Of a stretch of DNA of 64,000 nt, positions 43,346 through 51,887 are shown piece by piece. The stretch comes from Paractinoplanes aksuensis (GTDB taxonomy: Bacteria; Actinomycetota; Actinomycetes; Mycobacteriales; Micromonosporaceae): positions 62,001 to 126,000 of the forward strand of contig NZ_JAMYJR010000027.1 in assembly GCF_024137025.1 (NCBI RefSeq), in the 5' to 3' direction. Position 1 is the first letter of the stretch. Each line of letters starts with the position of its first letter. A program made the translations under genes and the position numbers. The notes under the pieces are model-generated. The model had not been told where the DNA came from. It was given only the letters and a program-made list of their open reading frames with translations, and did no database searches.

Positions 43346-43372
43346 AGTCAAAAGATAGTCCATCCTGGATCC

Positions 43373-43398
43373 AACTTTCGTCCGTTCGGACGAAAGTT
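43373..43398 (-). terminator. Perfect palindrome at the end of the ROK gene
   Basis: Two 12-bp arms (AACTTTCGTCCG and CGGACGAAAGTT) with a TT spacer overlap the last two bases of the ROK stop codon. It most simply ends the ROK transcript. Because it also lies upstream of the isomerase operon, an operator role is an alternative. Confidence 0.6.
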
Positions 43399-44566
43399 AC
43401 ACAGGGCGGCGCCAGGAGGCGACGAGCGCCTTGATGCTCACGGTGGCCGCGCCGCGCGCCCACTCCTCGAACGGCAGCGGGCGGATCGACAGCGGGCAGT
43501 CGGCGGCCGCGCCGAACGCCTGCCGCTGGAAGCCGGCCCGGATGTGGGGCTCGAACAGGTCGTACGCCGAAAGCCCTTCGCCCGAGACGACGATGCGGGA
43601 CGGGCCGACCAGGTTGGCCACGGCGGCGATGCCGGAGCCGATGGCGTCGCCGGCCCGGGCGAAGACGGCACTGACACCGGGGTCACCCGCGCGGGCCAGG
43701 GCCACGGCGTCGTCGAAGGTGAGCTCGGGCCGGTCGGTGGCCTCGCGGGCCTGCCGGACGATGGCGTCGGCGCCGGCGATCGCCTCGACACAGCCGCGGC
43801 TGCCGCAGTGGCAGGCGATGCCCTTGACGTCGACGCTGATGTGGCCGATCTCGCCGGCCACGCCGAACGAACCGGAGACCAGTCTGCCCCCGACGACCAG
43901 GCCGCAGCCGATGCCCGCGCCCACGGTGACCAGGGCGAACGAGTCGGCGCCGACGCCCTCGCCGAACCAGTGCTCGGCCGTGGTCAGCGCCTTCACGTCG
44001 TTCTCGACGGTGACGGTGAGCCCGGTGGCCTGCTCGGCCAGCTCACGCAGGGGCACGTCGTGCCACTGCAGGAACGGCGAGTAGCGCACCCGGCCGGTGG
44101 CCAGGTCGACGTCGCCCGAGATGGCCAGGCCGAGCCGGCGGGTGCGGGACCGGTAGTCGCCGGAGCCGTCGAGCAATTCGGTGGTGATCTCGGCGATCTG
44201 CCGCAGGACGTGGTCGACGTCGGTCTCGGACAGCCGCCGGTGGACCGCGGTGCGCACCTGGGCCCGCAGGTCGCAGACCACCCCTATGAGCTCGTCGCGG
44301 GTGATCTTGACGCCGACGAAGAACTCGCGGTCGGCCCGGATGGTCAGCGGGCTGGCCGGACGCCCGGCGCCGGGCCCGGACCGCTCGGTGGCGGCCAGTT
44401 CCTCGAGGTAGCCCATCTCGATGAGCGGACGGGCGCCCTTGGTGACGGCGGCCGAGGACAGGTCGAGACGGCGCGCGAGACCGACGCGGCTGAGCGGGCC
44501 CTCGGTCAGCACCACCGTGAAGAGGGCTGTCGCTGCGGGCGCTAGGGCGTCAGCCACGGGAAACAT
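43397..44566 (-). CDS. ROK-family transcriptional repressor
   Basis: 389 residues. N-terminal winged helix (about 15-65: SRVGLARRLDLSSAAVTKGA) and a ROK sensor domain with the zinc motif GHISVDVKGIACHCGSRGC (Cys252, Cys254, Cys259 and His242) plus sugar-contact END (188-190). The glucokinase ATP loop is degenerate (VGVKITRDELIG), as in repressors. The ATG is only 6 bases past a good -10 (TAGATT, 17 bp from TTGACG), so the mRNA is probably leaderless. The gene is divergent from GH36, and the same promoter cassette recurs before the ABC permeases and GH27, making this the likely regulator of both loci. The ligand is probably galactose- or fucose-related. Confidence 0.85.
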   Translation of the reverse strand: MFPVADALAPAATALFTVVLTEGPLSRVGLARRLDLSSAAVTKGARPLIEMGYLEELAATERSGPGAGRPASPLTIRADREFFVGVKITRDELIGVVCDLRAQVRTAVHRRLSETDVDHVLRQIAEITTELLDGSGDYRSRTRRLGLAISGDVDLATGRVRYSPFLQWHDVPLRELAEQATGLTVTVENDVKALTTAEHWFGEGVGADSFALVTVGAGIGCGLVVGGRLVSGSFGVAGEIGHISVDVKGIACHCGSRGCVEAIAGADAIVRQAREATDRPELTFDDAVALARAGDPGVSAVFARAGDAIGSGIAAVANLVGPSRIVVSGEGLSAYDLFEPHIRAGFQRQAFGAAADCPLSIRPLPFEEWARGAATVSIKALVASWRRPV

Positions 44567-44642
44567 GTCCGAAATCTAGGCCCAATAATTTCCTTCGTCA
44601 AGTATTGATTTAGCCGCGAACACGGACCTACGCTCGCCGCAC
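44561..44642. promoter_or_regulatory. Divergent promoter/operator cassette, copy A (ROK | GH36)
   Basis: An identical 36-bp core (44577-44612) and a 12-bp block CGGACCTACGCT (44623-44634) recur at 56903-56938 and 56949-56960 with the same spacing. Minus promoter: TTGACG (44596-44601), 17-bp spacer, TAGATT (44573-44578). Plus promoter: TTGATT (44605-44610), 18-bp spacer, TACGCT (44629-44634). The inverted pair CAATA (44583) and TATTG (44603) lies between and could be the repressor site covering both promoters. Confidence 0.75.
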
Positions 44643-44679
44643 TCATCGGCACCCTCCCAAGTTAACCCCGAGGATCCAG

Positions 44680-46770
44680 ATGCCCCGCTTGCACTTCGAG
44701 TCCGCCGAGCGCCTCTGGCTGGTGCACACCCCCTCCACCACGTACGCGCTACGCCTCGACGAGAACGACAATCCGCGGCACGTGCACTGGGGCCGGCCGT
44801 TGACCACGGCCCAGGCGATCACGCTGGCCGGGCGCACGCCGGCCCCCGCCAGCAGCTTCGACACCACGGTCGAGGCCGAGGAGCTGGCGGCCGACGGTGG
44901 CGCCCGCTTCGGCCCGGCGGGCCTGCGAGTGCGTTTCGCCGACGGCACCAGCGGCGTCGAGTGGCGATACGCCGGCCACGACGCCGAGGACGGTCACCTG
45001 CGGATCCACTTGGACGACCGGCACCACCCGCTGCGGCTCACGCTGCACTACCGCGTCCACGACGACAGCGACGTGATCGAGCGGTGGACCACGATCGCCA
45101 ACCGCGGCGAGGACCAGCCGATCGGCGTACGGCGTCTGGACAGCGCGGCCTGGAACCTGCCGCACCGCACCGGTTACCGGATGACCCACCTGGTCGGCGG
45201 CTGGAACAGCGAGTTCCAGCTGAAGCGGGCCGAGGTGCCCACGGCTGAGACCGTGTTCACCAGCCGGCGCGGACTGACCAGCCACCACGCCAGTCCGTGG
45301 CTGGCCCTGGACGACGGCACGGCCGGCGAGAACCGCGGCGAGGTCTGGAGCACCGCGCTGGCCTGGAGCGGCAGCTGGCGGATCACCCTGCACCGCGACC
45401 CGGTCGGCCGCACGAGCTGGACCGGCGGCCACGGGCACGAGGGCCTCGAATGGTCGCTGGCCCCCGGCGAGACCCTGGAGACGCCGGTGTTCGCCGGCCT
45501 GCACACGACCGGTGGCTTCGGTGCGGCCAGCCGGGCCTGGCACGACTACGTCCGCGGGCACGTGCTGACCCACCCCGGCGAGACCCGGCCCGTGCTCTAC
45601 AACTCGTGGGAGGCGACCGGGTTCGACGTCGACGAGGCCGGGCAGGTGGCCCTGGCCGCGAAGGCGGCCCGCCTCGGCGTCGAGATGTTCGTGATGGACG
45701 ACGGCTGGTTCGGCGGCCGCACCAGCGACCACGCCGGCCTGGGCGACTGGACCCCGAACCCGGGCCGCTTCCCGCGTGGCCTGCAACCGCTGGTCGACGA
45801 GGTGCATCGGCTCGGCATGCGGTTCGGCCTGTGGGTCGAGCCCGAGATGGTCAACCCCGACAGCGACCTCTACCGGGCCCACCCGGACTGGGTGCTGCAC
45901 ATGGCCCACCGCGACCGCACCGAGATGCGCCAGCAGCTGGTGCTCAACCTGGCCCGGCCCGACACCGCCGAGTGGACCCACGCCTGGCTCGACCGGCTGG
46001 TCACCGAGCACGGCATCGACTTCCTCAAGTGGGACGCCAACCGCGCGTTCACCGAGGCCGGTTGGCCCGGTCACCCCGACCCGGACCGGGTCTGGCTCGA
46101 CCACACCCGGGCCGTGCACCGGATCATGGACCGGCTGCGGGCCGGCCACCCGGGTCTGCGCCTCGAGGCCTGCGCCGGCGGCGGCGGCCGGGCCGACCTG
46201 GGCGTGCTGGCCCGCACCGACCAGATCTGGACGTCCGACAACACCGACCCGGTCGACCGGATCGGCATCCAGCACGGCTTCGGCCAGCTCTTCCCGGCCC
46301 AGGTCATGGGCGCGTGGGTCACCGACAACCCCAACGTGACGACCGGGCGGCGGACCCCGCTGCGCTTCCGGTTCCACGTGTCGATGGCCGGCGCGCTCGG
46401 CATCGGCGGCGACCTCACGACATGGACCGAGGACGAGCTCAAGGAGGCCGCGGAGCTGATCGCCGTCTACAAGCGGATCCGGCCCACGGTCCAGCACGGC
46501 CGGGCCCACCGGCTGGCCGGGGACGGCGCGCTGACCGGGGTCGGCTACGAGCACGAGGACCAGTACGTGGTGCTGGCCTGGTGCCCGTCGCGCCCGTACG
46601 GCCACAACCCGGCTCCCCTGCGGCTGACCGCCATCGATCCCGAGGCCTTCTACCGCGACCGGGACACCGGCGCCTCATACTCCGGGGCCGTGCTGCTGGA
46701 GTCCGGCCTCCCGCTCGACCTGCCTCGGGGCGACTACGCCAGCGCCCTCGTCCACCTGGTGAAGGACTGA
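44680..46770 (+). CDS. GH36 alpha-galactosidase (cytoplasmic)
   Basis: 696 residues without a signal peptide. N-terminal beta-sandwich (about 1-300) and (beta/alpha)8 barrel with VMDDGWFGGR, GLWVEPEMVNPDSDLY, the nucleophile Asp452 in FLKWDANR and the acid/base Asp520 in TSDNTDP, plus the sugar-binding EACAGGGGR. GH36 enzymes of this subgroup release terminal alpha-1,6-galactose from oligosaccharides as a retaining hydrolase. It heads a GH36-esterase-GH95 operon (2-nt gap, then ATGA) downstream of the shared promoter cassette and likely degrades imported oligosaccharides. Confidence 0.9.
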   Translation: MPRLHFESAERLWLVHTPSTTYALRLDENDNPRHVHWGRPLTTAQAITLAGRTPAPASSFDTTVEAEELAADGGARFGPAGLRVRFADGTSGVEWRYAGHDAEDGHLRIHLDDRHHPLRLTLHYRVHDDSDVIERWTTIANRGEDQPIGVRRLDSAAWNLPHRTGYRMTHLVGGWNSEFQLKRAEVPTAETVFTSRRGLTSHHASPWLALDDGTAGENRGEVWSTALAWSGSWRITLHRDPVGRTSWTGGHGHEGLEWSLAPGETLETPVFAGLHTTGGFGAASRAWHDYVRGHVLTHPGETRPVLYNSWEATGFDVDEAGQVALAAKAARLGVEMFVMDDGWFGGRTSDHAGLGDWTPNPGRFPRGLQPLVDEVHRLGMRFGLWVEPEMVNPDSDLYRAHPDWVLHMAHRDRTEMRQQLVLNLARPDTAEWTHAWLDRLVTEHGIDFLKWDANRAFTEAGWPGHPDPDRVWLDHTRAVHRIMDRLRAGHPGLRLEACAGGGGRADLGVLARTDQIWTSDNTDPVDRIGIQHGFGQLFPAQVMGAWVTDNPNVTTGRRTPLRFRFHVSMAGALGIGGDLTTWTEDELKEAAELIAVYKRIRPTVQHGRAHRLAGDGALTGVGYEHEDQYVVLAWCPSRPYGHNPAPLRLTAIDPEAFYRDRDTGASYSGAVLLESGLPLDLPRGDYASALVHLVKD

Positions 46771-46772
46771 CC

Positions 46773-47729
46773 ATGGCCATGTTCGACCTCTCCCCGGCCG
46801 ACCTGCTCGACTACCGCCCCGAGGTAGCCGAGCCGGCCGACTTCGACGCGTTCTGGCTGCGCACGCTGACCGCGGCCCGGCAGCACGAATCGGCGGCCGA
46901 GCTCACCCCGTACGATGCCTTGCTGCCCGGCGTCCGGGTCACCGACGTCCGGTTCAGCGGCTACGACGGTCAGCCGGTGGCGGCCTGGCTGGTCGAACCG
47001 GCCGGCGCCGAGGGCCCGCGGCCGTGCGTGGTGCAGTTCATCGGGTACGGCGGTGGGCGCGGCCGCCCGCACGAGTGGCTGCTGTGGCCGGCCGCCGGGT
47101 ACGCCGTCCTGGTGGTCGATTCGCGCGGCCAGGGCGACGGCGACACCCCGGATCTGGCCGGCGACACCACTCCCCACCACTCCGGGCTGATGACCCGGGG
47201 CGTGCTCGACCCCGAGCTGTACTACTACCGGCGGCTGTTCACCGACGCCGTGCGCGCGGTCGACCTGGCCGCCACGCTGCCCGGCGTCGACCCGGCCCGC
47301 GTCGTCGTGGCCGGGGCCAGCCAGGGCGGCGGGATCGCGCAGGCCGTGGCCGGGCTGCACCCCGGGGTGGCGGCGGCGCTGATCGACGTGCCGTTCCTGA
47401 CCCACTTCCGGCGGGCCAGCGAGATCACGGACTCGTACCCGTACCAGGAGTTGTCGGTCTTCTGCGCGACCAACCGGGACCGGGTCGAGCAGGTCTTCGA
47501 CACGCTGAGCTACTTCGACGGGGTGAACTTCGCGGCCCGGGCCACCGCGCCCGCCCTGTATTCGGTGGGGCTGATGGACGATGTGTGCCCGCCGTCCACC
47601 GTGTACGCGGCCTACAACCGTTACGGCGGCCCGAAAACGATGCAGGTGTGGTCGTACAACCGGCACGAGGGCGGCGGGTCGTTCCAGTCGCCGGTGCAGC
47701 TGCGGTGGCTGCGGGAGCTGTTCGGATGA
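46773..47729 (+). CDS. CE7 acetyl xylan esterase / cephalosporin-C deacetylase-like enzyme
   Basis: 318 residues, the normal CE7 length. The triad falls at the family positions: Ser183 (GASQGG), Asp269 (GLMDDVCPP) and His298 (NRHEGG); the RGQGDGD loop of CE7 is present. These enzymes remove O-acetyl groups from short oligosaccharides in the cytoplasm. It lies between GH36 and GH95, starting 2 bases after GH36 and ending in an ATGA overlap with GH95, so the substrate is probably an acetylated galactose/fucose oligosaccharide. Confidence 0.9.
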   Translation: MAMFDLSPADLLDYRPEVAEPADFDAFWLRTLTAARQHESAAELTPYDALLPGVRVTDVRFSGYDGQPVAAWLVEPAGAEGPRPCVVQFIGYGGGRGRPHEWLLWPAAGYAVLVVDSRGQGDGDTPDLAGDTTPHHSGLMTRGVLDPELYYYRRLFTDAVRAVDLAATLPGVDPARVVVAGASQGGGIAQAVAGLHPGVAAALIDVPFLTHFRRASEITDSYPYQELSVFCATNRDRVEQVFDTLSYFDGVNFAARATAPALYSVGLMDDVCPPSTVYAAYNRYGGPKTMQVWSYNRHEGGGSFQSPVQLRWLRELFG

Positions 47730-49951
47730 GCGGGCTCGAGCTCTGGTACGACCGGCCGGCCGAGCGCTGGTTCGAGGCGCTGCCGATCGGCAACGGGCGG
47801 ATCGGCGGCATGGTCTACGGCGGGGTGGGCACCGAGACCATCCGGCTGTCCGAGTCGACCGCTTGGTCGGGCGCGCCCTCGACGACCGATGTGAGCCCGA
47901 CCGCGCTCGAAAACCTTCCCCGCGTACGCCAATTGTTGTTCGACGGCCAGGCCGCCGAGGCCCAGCGGTTGGCCGAGAAGCATCTGACCGGGCGGCCGAC
48001 GGCGTTCGGCACGAACCTGCCGCTCCCCCGCCTGCGGCTCGATCTGCCCGGCGGCGAGGTCTCCGAGTACCGGCGGTCGCTCGACCTCGTCGACGGCATC
48101 GTGCGCGTCGCCTACCGGCAGAACGGCGTTCATTTCGTACGGGAAGTGCTGGCCTCGAACCCGCACGGCGTTCTCGCCGTCCGGCTCGGCGCGGACCGCC
48201 CGGGCGCGATCAGCTGCACCGCCGGACTCGACGACAGCGTGTTCCCCGGCATCTGCACCACCGACGGTACGGCCGTGATGTTCCGCGGACAGGCCGTGGA
48301 ATCGTTGCACAGCAACGGGAAGCAGGGCACCACCGTCGAGATCCGGGCCCGGGTCGAGGCCGAGGGCGGAACGGTCAGCCGCACCGGCGAGACGGTCACC
48401 GTGACCGGGGCCGACGCGGTCGTCATCCTGGTCACGATCGTCACCGACTGGGGCGGCGCCTTCTCGATCGACCGCTTCGACACGATCCGCGCCGCGCATG
48501 TCGGGGACCATCGCGCGCTGATGGGGCGGGTGGAGCTCGAGCTCGGCCCGCCGGTCGCGCTGCCCACCGACGTACGCCGGGAACGCCTGGCCCGGGGCGA
48601 ACGGGACGACGACCTCGTCGCGCTGTACTTCCAGTACGGCCGCTACCTGACGATGGCCGGCTCGCGCGCCGACTCGCCGCTGCCGCTGGCCCTGCAGGGC
48701 GTGTGGAACGACGGGCGGGCCAGCGCGATGGGCTGGAGCAACGACTTCCACCTCGACATCAACACCCAGCAGAACTACTGGGCGGCCGAATCGGGCAACC
48801 TGGCCGAGTGTCACGCGCCGCTGGTCCGGTTCGTCCAGCGGCTGGCCGAGGCCGGGCGCGACACGGCCCGGACGATGTATGGCGCGGACGGCTGGGTCGC
48901 GCACACGGTGACCAACGCCTGGGGTTACAGCGCGCCCGGCAGCGGCATCGGCTGGGGCCTGAACGTGACCGGCGGCATCTGGATCGCGTTGCAGCTGTGG
49001 GAGCACTACGAATACCAGCCCGACGAGCGCTACCTGCGCGACGAGGCGTACCCGGTGCTGCGCGAGGCCGCGCTGTTCATGCTCTCGTACCTGGTGCCCG
49101 AGCCGACCCATGGATGGCTCGTGCCCGGACCGGCCGAGTCGCCCGAGAACTGGTACCTGGCTCCCGACGGCACCCCGTGCTCGGTGGCCATGGGCACTAC
49201 CGCCGACCGTGTCTTCGCCGAGGCGATCCTGCGCATCTGCGGGCAGGCCGCGGCCATCCTCGACGTCGATGCCGACCTGCGCTCGCGGGTGGAGGCGGCC
49301 CGGGCCCGGCTTTCCCCGCTCCGGATCGGCCGGCACGGCCAGCTGCAGGAATGGCTGGAGGACTACGACGAGCCCGACCCGGCCCACCGGCACACGGCTC
49401 ACCTGGTCGCGGTGTTCCCGGAACGACAGATCACGCCCCGCCGCGACCCGGAGCTGGCCCGCGCGGCCGCGGTCACCATCGAACGCCGGCAGCAGGCGGC
49501 CGGGTGGGAGCAGACGGAGTGGGTGGAGGCCAACTTCGCGGCCTTCTACGCCCGGCTGCTCGACGGGGACCGCGCGCTCACGCACGTGACCCGGCTCATC
49601 GGCGACGCCAGCGAGGCCAACCTGCTGAGCTATTCGGCCGGGGGCATCGCGGGCGCGCCCGAGAACATCTATTCGTTCGACGGCAACTCCGGCGGCGCCG
49701 GGGCCATCGCCGAGATGCTGCTGCAGTCCGACGGCGAGGAGATCGAGCTGCTGCCCGCGCTGCCGTCGCAATGGCGCGACGGCTCGGTCCGCGGCCTGCG
49801 GGCGCGCGGCGGTTTCACAGTCGACTTGGCCTGGCGCGACGGCAAGCTGCACGAGGTACGCATTCAGGCTGATGCCGGGGCGCGCACGCGCGTCCGCTAC
49901 CGCGACGCCGTCATCAACTTCACCGGCGGTCAGATCCATTTCGCCGCGTGA
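47726..49951 (+). CDS. GH95 alpha-L-fucosidase / alpha-L-galactosidase
   Basis: 741 residues. N-terminal beta domain (LWYDRPAERWFEALPIGNGR), (alpha/alpha)6 barrel and C-terminal beta domain. Catalytic landmarks: general acid Glu474 in SPENWY, Asp652 in FDGNSGG (water-activating system), and the base-site pair Asp344-Ile-Asn346 (HLDINTQQNYW), where characterised family members have Asn-x-Asn. GH95 inverts terminal alpha-1,2-linked fucose or, in some members, alpha-L-galactose. It has no signal peptide and belongs to the GH36 operon. A broken GH110-like gene starts right after its stop. Confidence 0.88.
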   Translation: MSGLELWYDRPAERWFEALPIGNGRIGGMVYGGVGTETIRLSESTAWSGAPSTTDVSPTALENLPRVRQLLFDGQAAEAQRLAEKHLTGRPTAFGTNLPLPRLRLDLPGGEVSEYRRSLDLVDGIVRVAYRQNGVHFVREVLASNPHGVLAVRLGADRPGAISCTAGLDDSVFPGICTTDGTAVMFRGQAVESLHSNGKQGTTVEIRARVEAEGGTVSRTGETVTVTGADAVVILVTIVTDWGGAFSIDRFDTIRAAHVGDHRALMGRVELELGPPVALPTDVRRERLARGERDDDLVALYFQYGRYLTMAGSRADSPLPLALQGVWNDGRASAMGWSNDFHLDINTQQNYWAAESGNLAECHAPLVRFVQRLAEAGRDTARTMYGADGWVAHTVTNAWGYSAPGSGIGWGLNVTGGIWIALQLWEHYEYQPDERYLRDEAYPVLREAALFMLSYLVPEPTHGWLVPGPAESPENWYLAPDGTPCSVAMGTTADRVFAEAILRICGQAAAILDVDADLRSRVEAARARLSPLRIGRHGQLQEWLEDYDEPDPAHRHTAHLVAVFPERQITPRRDPELARAAAVTIERRQQAAGWEQTEWVEANFAAFYARLLDGDRALTHVTRLIGDASEANLLSYSAGGIAGAPENIYSFDGNSGGAGAIAEMLLQSDGEEIELLPALPSQWRDGSVRGLRARGGFTVDLAWRDGKLHEVRIQADAGARTRVRYRDAVINFTGGQIHFAA

Positions 49952-50328
49952 GCATCACCTGTACCCGGAACAGGCCGAGATCCGTGAGTTGTACGTCTCC
50001 AACACCGTCGGCGCCGACCCACGGTACCGGCACAAACGGATCGGCCTGCTCATCGAGGACAGGCACGACGTCACCATCGACGGCCGCGGCACGCGACTGA
50101 TCGTGCACGGCTCGCAGACGGCGATCGCAGTGCTGCGCTCGACCGACGTGACCCTGACCAACTTCTCGATCGACTACGCCACCCCCCAAAGTCATCGACG
50201 CCACGGTGGTCGAAGCCGGGCCCACCTGGCGCATCCTGCGGGTGCCTCGGGACTGCCGGTATCGGGTCGACGGCGTCCATGTCGTCGACCAGAAATTGAA
50301 AGCGCTGAGCCACTTCCGCCCGAAATGA
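49952..50328 (+). pseudogene. Truncated, frameshifted GH110-like alpha-galactosidase gene
   Basis: Right after the GH95 stop a frame without start codon reads HHLYPEQAEIRELYVSNTVG, later RIGLLIEDRHDVTIDGRGTR and TLTNFSIDYATP. It then shifts by one base at a C6 run (50182-50187) and continues KVIDATVVEAGPTWRILRVP to a stop at 50328. This matches the N-terminal part of GH110-type right-handed beta-helix alpha-1,3-galactosidases as I recall them. The first part of the gene and most of the helix are missing. The operon once probably removed alpha-1,3-linked galactose as well. Confidence 0.55.
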
Positions 50329-50500
50329 CACGCTCGGCTTGCGCACCCAGCCCCCACTGTCGCCCGGCCGTCCATGCTAGGCGCCGCAGTCCAATCACAC
50401 TCCGACGAACCGATACCCGGTCGCGCGGGGCGTCGCCATTTCACTCGCCGCGCGAGGTCGCCGGCCGCCGCTCCGCTGAATTCGCCGCAGAGCCGCCGAG

Positions 50501-50690
50501 ATGATCCGCACCGCGGCCGTGAGCGCCCTGCACGTCTTCCCCAACAGCGCCATGACCGGCCAGCACGTGCCGGGGCCGGGACGGGTGGGCCCGGCCGCGC
50601 TGCGCCGCGCGGTCGCCTTCCTCGACGCGAACCCCGGACGGCCGGTGACGTTGTCCGACATCGCCGCGGTGGCCGGGCGCGCACCATGTC
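50501..50690 (+). pseudogene. Remnant of an AraC-family regulator
   Basis: The frame reads ALHVFPNSAMTG, then VGPAALRRAVAFLDANPGRP and VTLSDIAAVAG, the junction between the sensor domain and the first HTH of an actinobacterial AraC regulator. The match ends abruptly at the recognition helix, and the sensor domain is missing upstream. Together with the GH110-like fragment this marks 49.95-50.70 kb as decayed DNA. Between the two fragments (50329-50500) I see nothing recognisable. Confidence 0.5.
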
Positions 50691-50709
50691 AGCCCCGGCT
50701 GCCACCAGG

Positions 50710-50937
50710 TTATGAAACATCAGCTGGTTCGATCAGGTCCCATTCCGTCTCGCCCACCGGCGGATTGCCGACCACATCAGTCAGGTCACGAGCGGCGTCC
50801 CGGCCCGGCTCCGATCCGGGTAGCCAGACGGAGTCACACTCCGGACACAGCAGGAACGTGAGGTCGGTGCCCTTCTTCCGGTACCACTGCAGCCAGTCCT
50901 GCCAGCAAACCGGGCACTCGATTTTCTGCATCCTCAT
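50710..50937 (-). CDS. Small zinc-ribbon protein
   Basis: 75 residues (a second ATG at 50931 is possible). One zinc ribbon: CPVC, 20 residues, CPEC, in MQKIECPVCWQDWLQWYR and TFLLCPECDSVWLPG, with an acidic tail. Such single-ribbon proteins are often immunity-linked or nucleic-acid-binding accessories, and the function is unknown. It lies in a minus-strand run of small genes below the SMI1-like gene. Confidence 0.55.
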   Translation of the reverse strand: MRMQKIECPVCWQDWLQWYRKKGTDLTFLLCPECDSVWLPGSEPGRDAARDLTDVVGNPPVGETEWDLIEPADVS

Positions 50938-50988
50938 CCTCGCACTCTTGCTTCCGTGACCGCCCTCCGAACCAGCGTCGGCTCTTCG

Positions 50989-51270
50989 TCAGGCCGACGT
51001 TGACGGGCTTCCTTCCAGCACGGCGCCAGGTTGGTCGCAGAGGGCGCACCTTCGCGAGTCCCACCAGCGTGCGTCGTCCCCCTCGTTGACGACGCAGGCT
51101 TCCTCGAAATCCTCGCCACAGGAACATGCGGTGCCGGCCGCCGTGCGGTGGAGATGATGGCCGACGTGCCCGGCCCGGTCGGGCCGCAGCGGCTCGCGTC
51201 GCCGGGCGATTCGTTGCCCGGCCCGCGCGGCCGCACGAGCGGCCATTCCCTCTTCCCAGCTGCGACCCAT
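50989..51270 (-). CDS. Small Cys-rich hypothetical protein
   Basis: 93 residues. An N-terminal Arg/Ala-rich helix (EEGMAARAAARAGQRIARRR) is followed by two cysteine pairs, CSC and CALC, separated by a WWDSRR segment (DDARWWDSRRCALCDQPG), which looks like a degenerate zinc ribbon. The frame overlaps other weak minus-strand frames, but this one has the most protein-like composition. Function unknown. Confidence 0.45.
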   Translation of the reverse strand: MGRSWEEGMAARAAARAGQRIARRREPLRPDRAGHVGHHLHRTAAGTACSCGEDFEEACVVNEGDDARWWDSRRCALCDQPGAVLEGSPSTSA

Positions 51271-51290
51271 CGGGCCACCCTAGCCCGCTG

Positions 51291-51887
51291 CTACACCGCA
51301 GGTACGCGTGTGTAGGAGTGTGGTGCCTTCAGCCAGCGGCTGAGGTAGAACGACGAGATCGCACCGGTCAACAGGCCGGTCAGGGTGGCCGCGAAACCCG
51401 CCTCGAACCGTTCGAAATACGGGCCGCGTTCGCGCAGGACGACCGGATGGTCGTCGGCGGCGACACCGGGCCGGATGTGCCAATAGAGAAAATCGCCGTT
51501 GGGTGTGGCGCCCCAGGAGATCAGGTCGTCGCCGGCCCGGAACCAGTCCGGGACGTCCTCCCCCTCCCACCGAGCGGAATCGCCGAGCGGCCACGCCCCC
51601 GAGGTGTCCCCACCGCCGAACCAGATGCGGCACGACTCCTGGGCCATCTCGTTGTTTTCCAGCAGATCTGTCCAGTCGCCGATACCGCCTGGCGCGCAAA
51701 CGACGAGGTGATCGTCGATGACGCCGGGACCGTACGTGTCGACGAAACGCTTGTAGTCGCGAGGCAGTTCCGCTCCGAGGGACGTCTCGGTGACCGCCCA
51801 GTCCCGCGAAGCAGAGGCTGGACGTCCCGGGCCGGGAAGGTTGAGCACCGCAGCCAGCGTCGAAAGAGCATCCACAGATGCACTCAC
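51291..51887 (-). CDS. SMI1/KNR4-family protein
   Basis: 198 residues from a GTG at 51887 overlapping the upstream membrane gene's stop (GTGA). The SUKH/SMI1 fold is recognisable in VTETSLGAELPRDYKRFVDT, YGPGVIDDHLVVCAPGG and WGATPNGDFLYW. SUKH proteins are the largest class of immunity proteins against nuclease-type polymorphic toxins but also have other roles. No toxin gene is adjacent; it closes a PadR-membrane protein-SMI1 transcript. Confidence 0.7.
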   Translation of the reverse strand: MSASVDALSTLAAVLNLPGPGRPASASRDWAVTETSLGAELPRDYKRFVDTYGPGVIDDHLVVCAPGGIGDWTDLLENNEMAQESCRIWFGGGDTSGAWPLGDSARWEGEDVPDWFRAGDDLISWGATPNGDFLYWHIRPGVAADDHPVVLRERGPYFERFEAGFAATLTGLLTGAISSFYLSRWLKAPHSYTRVPAV

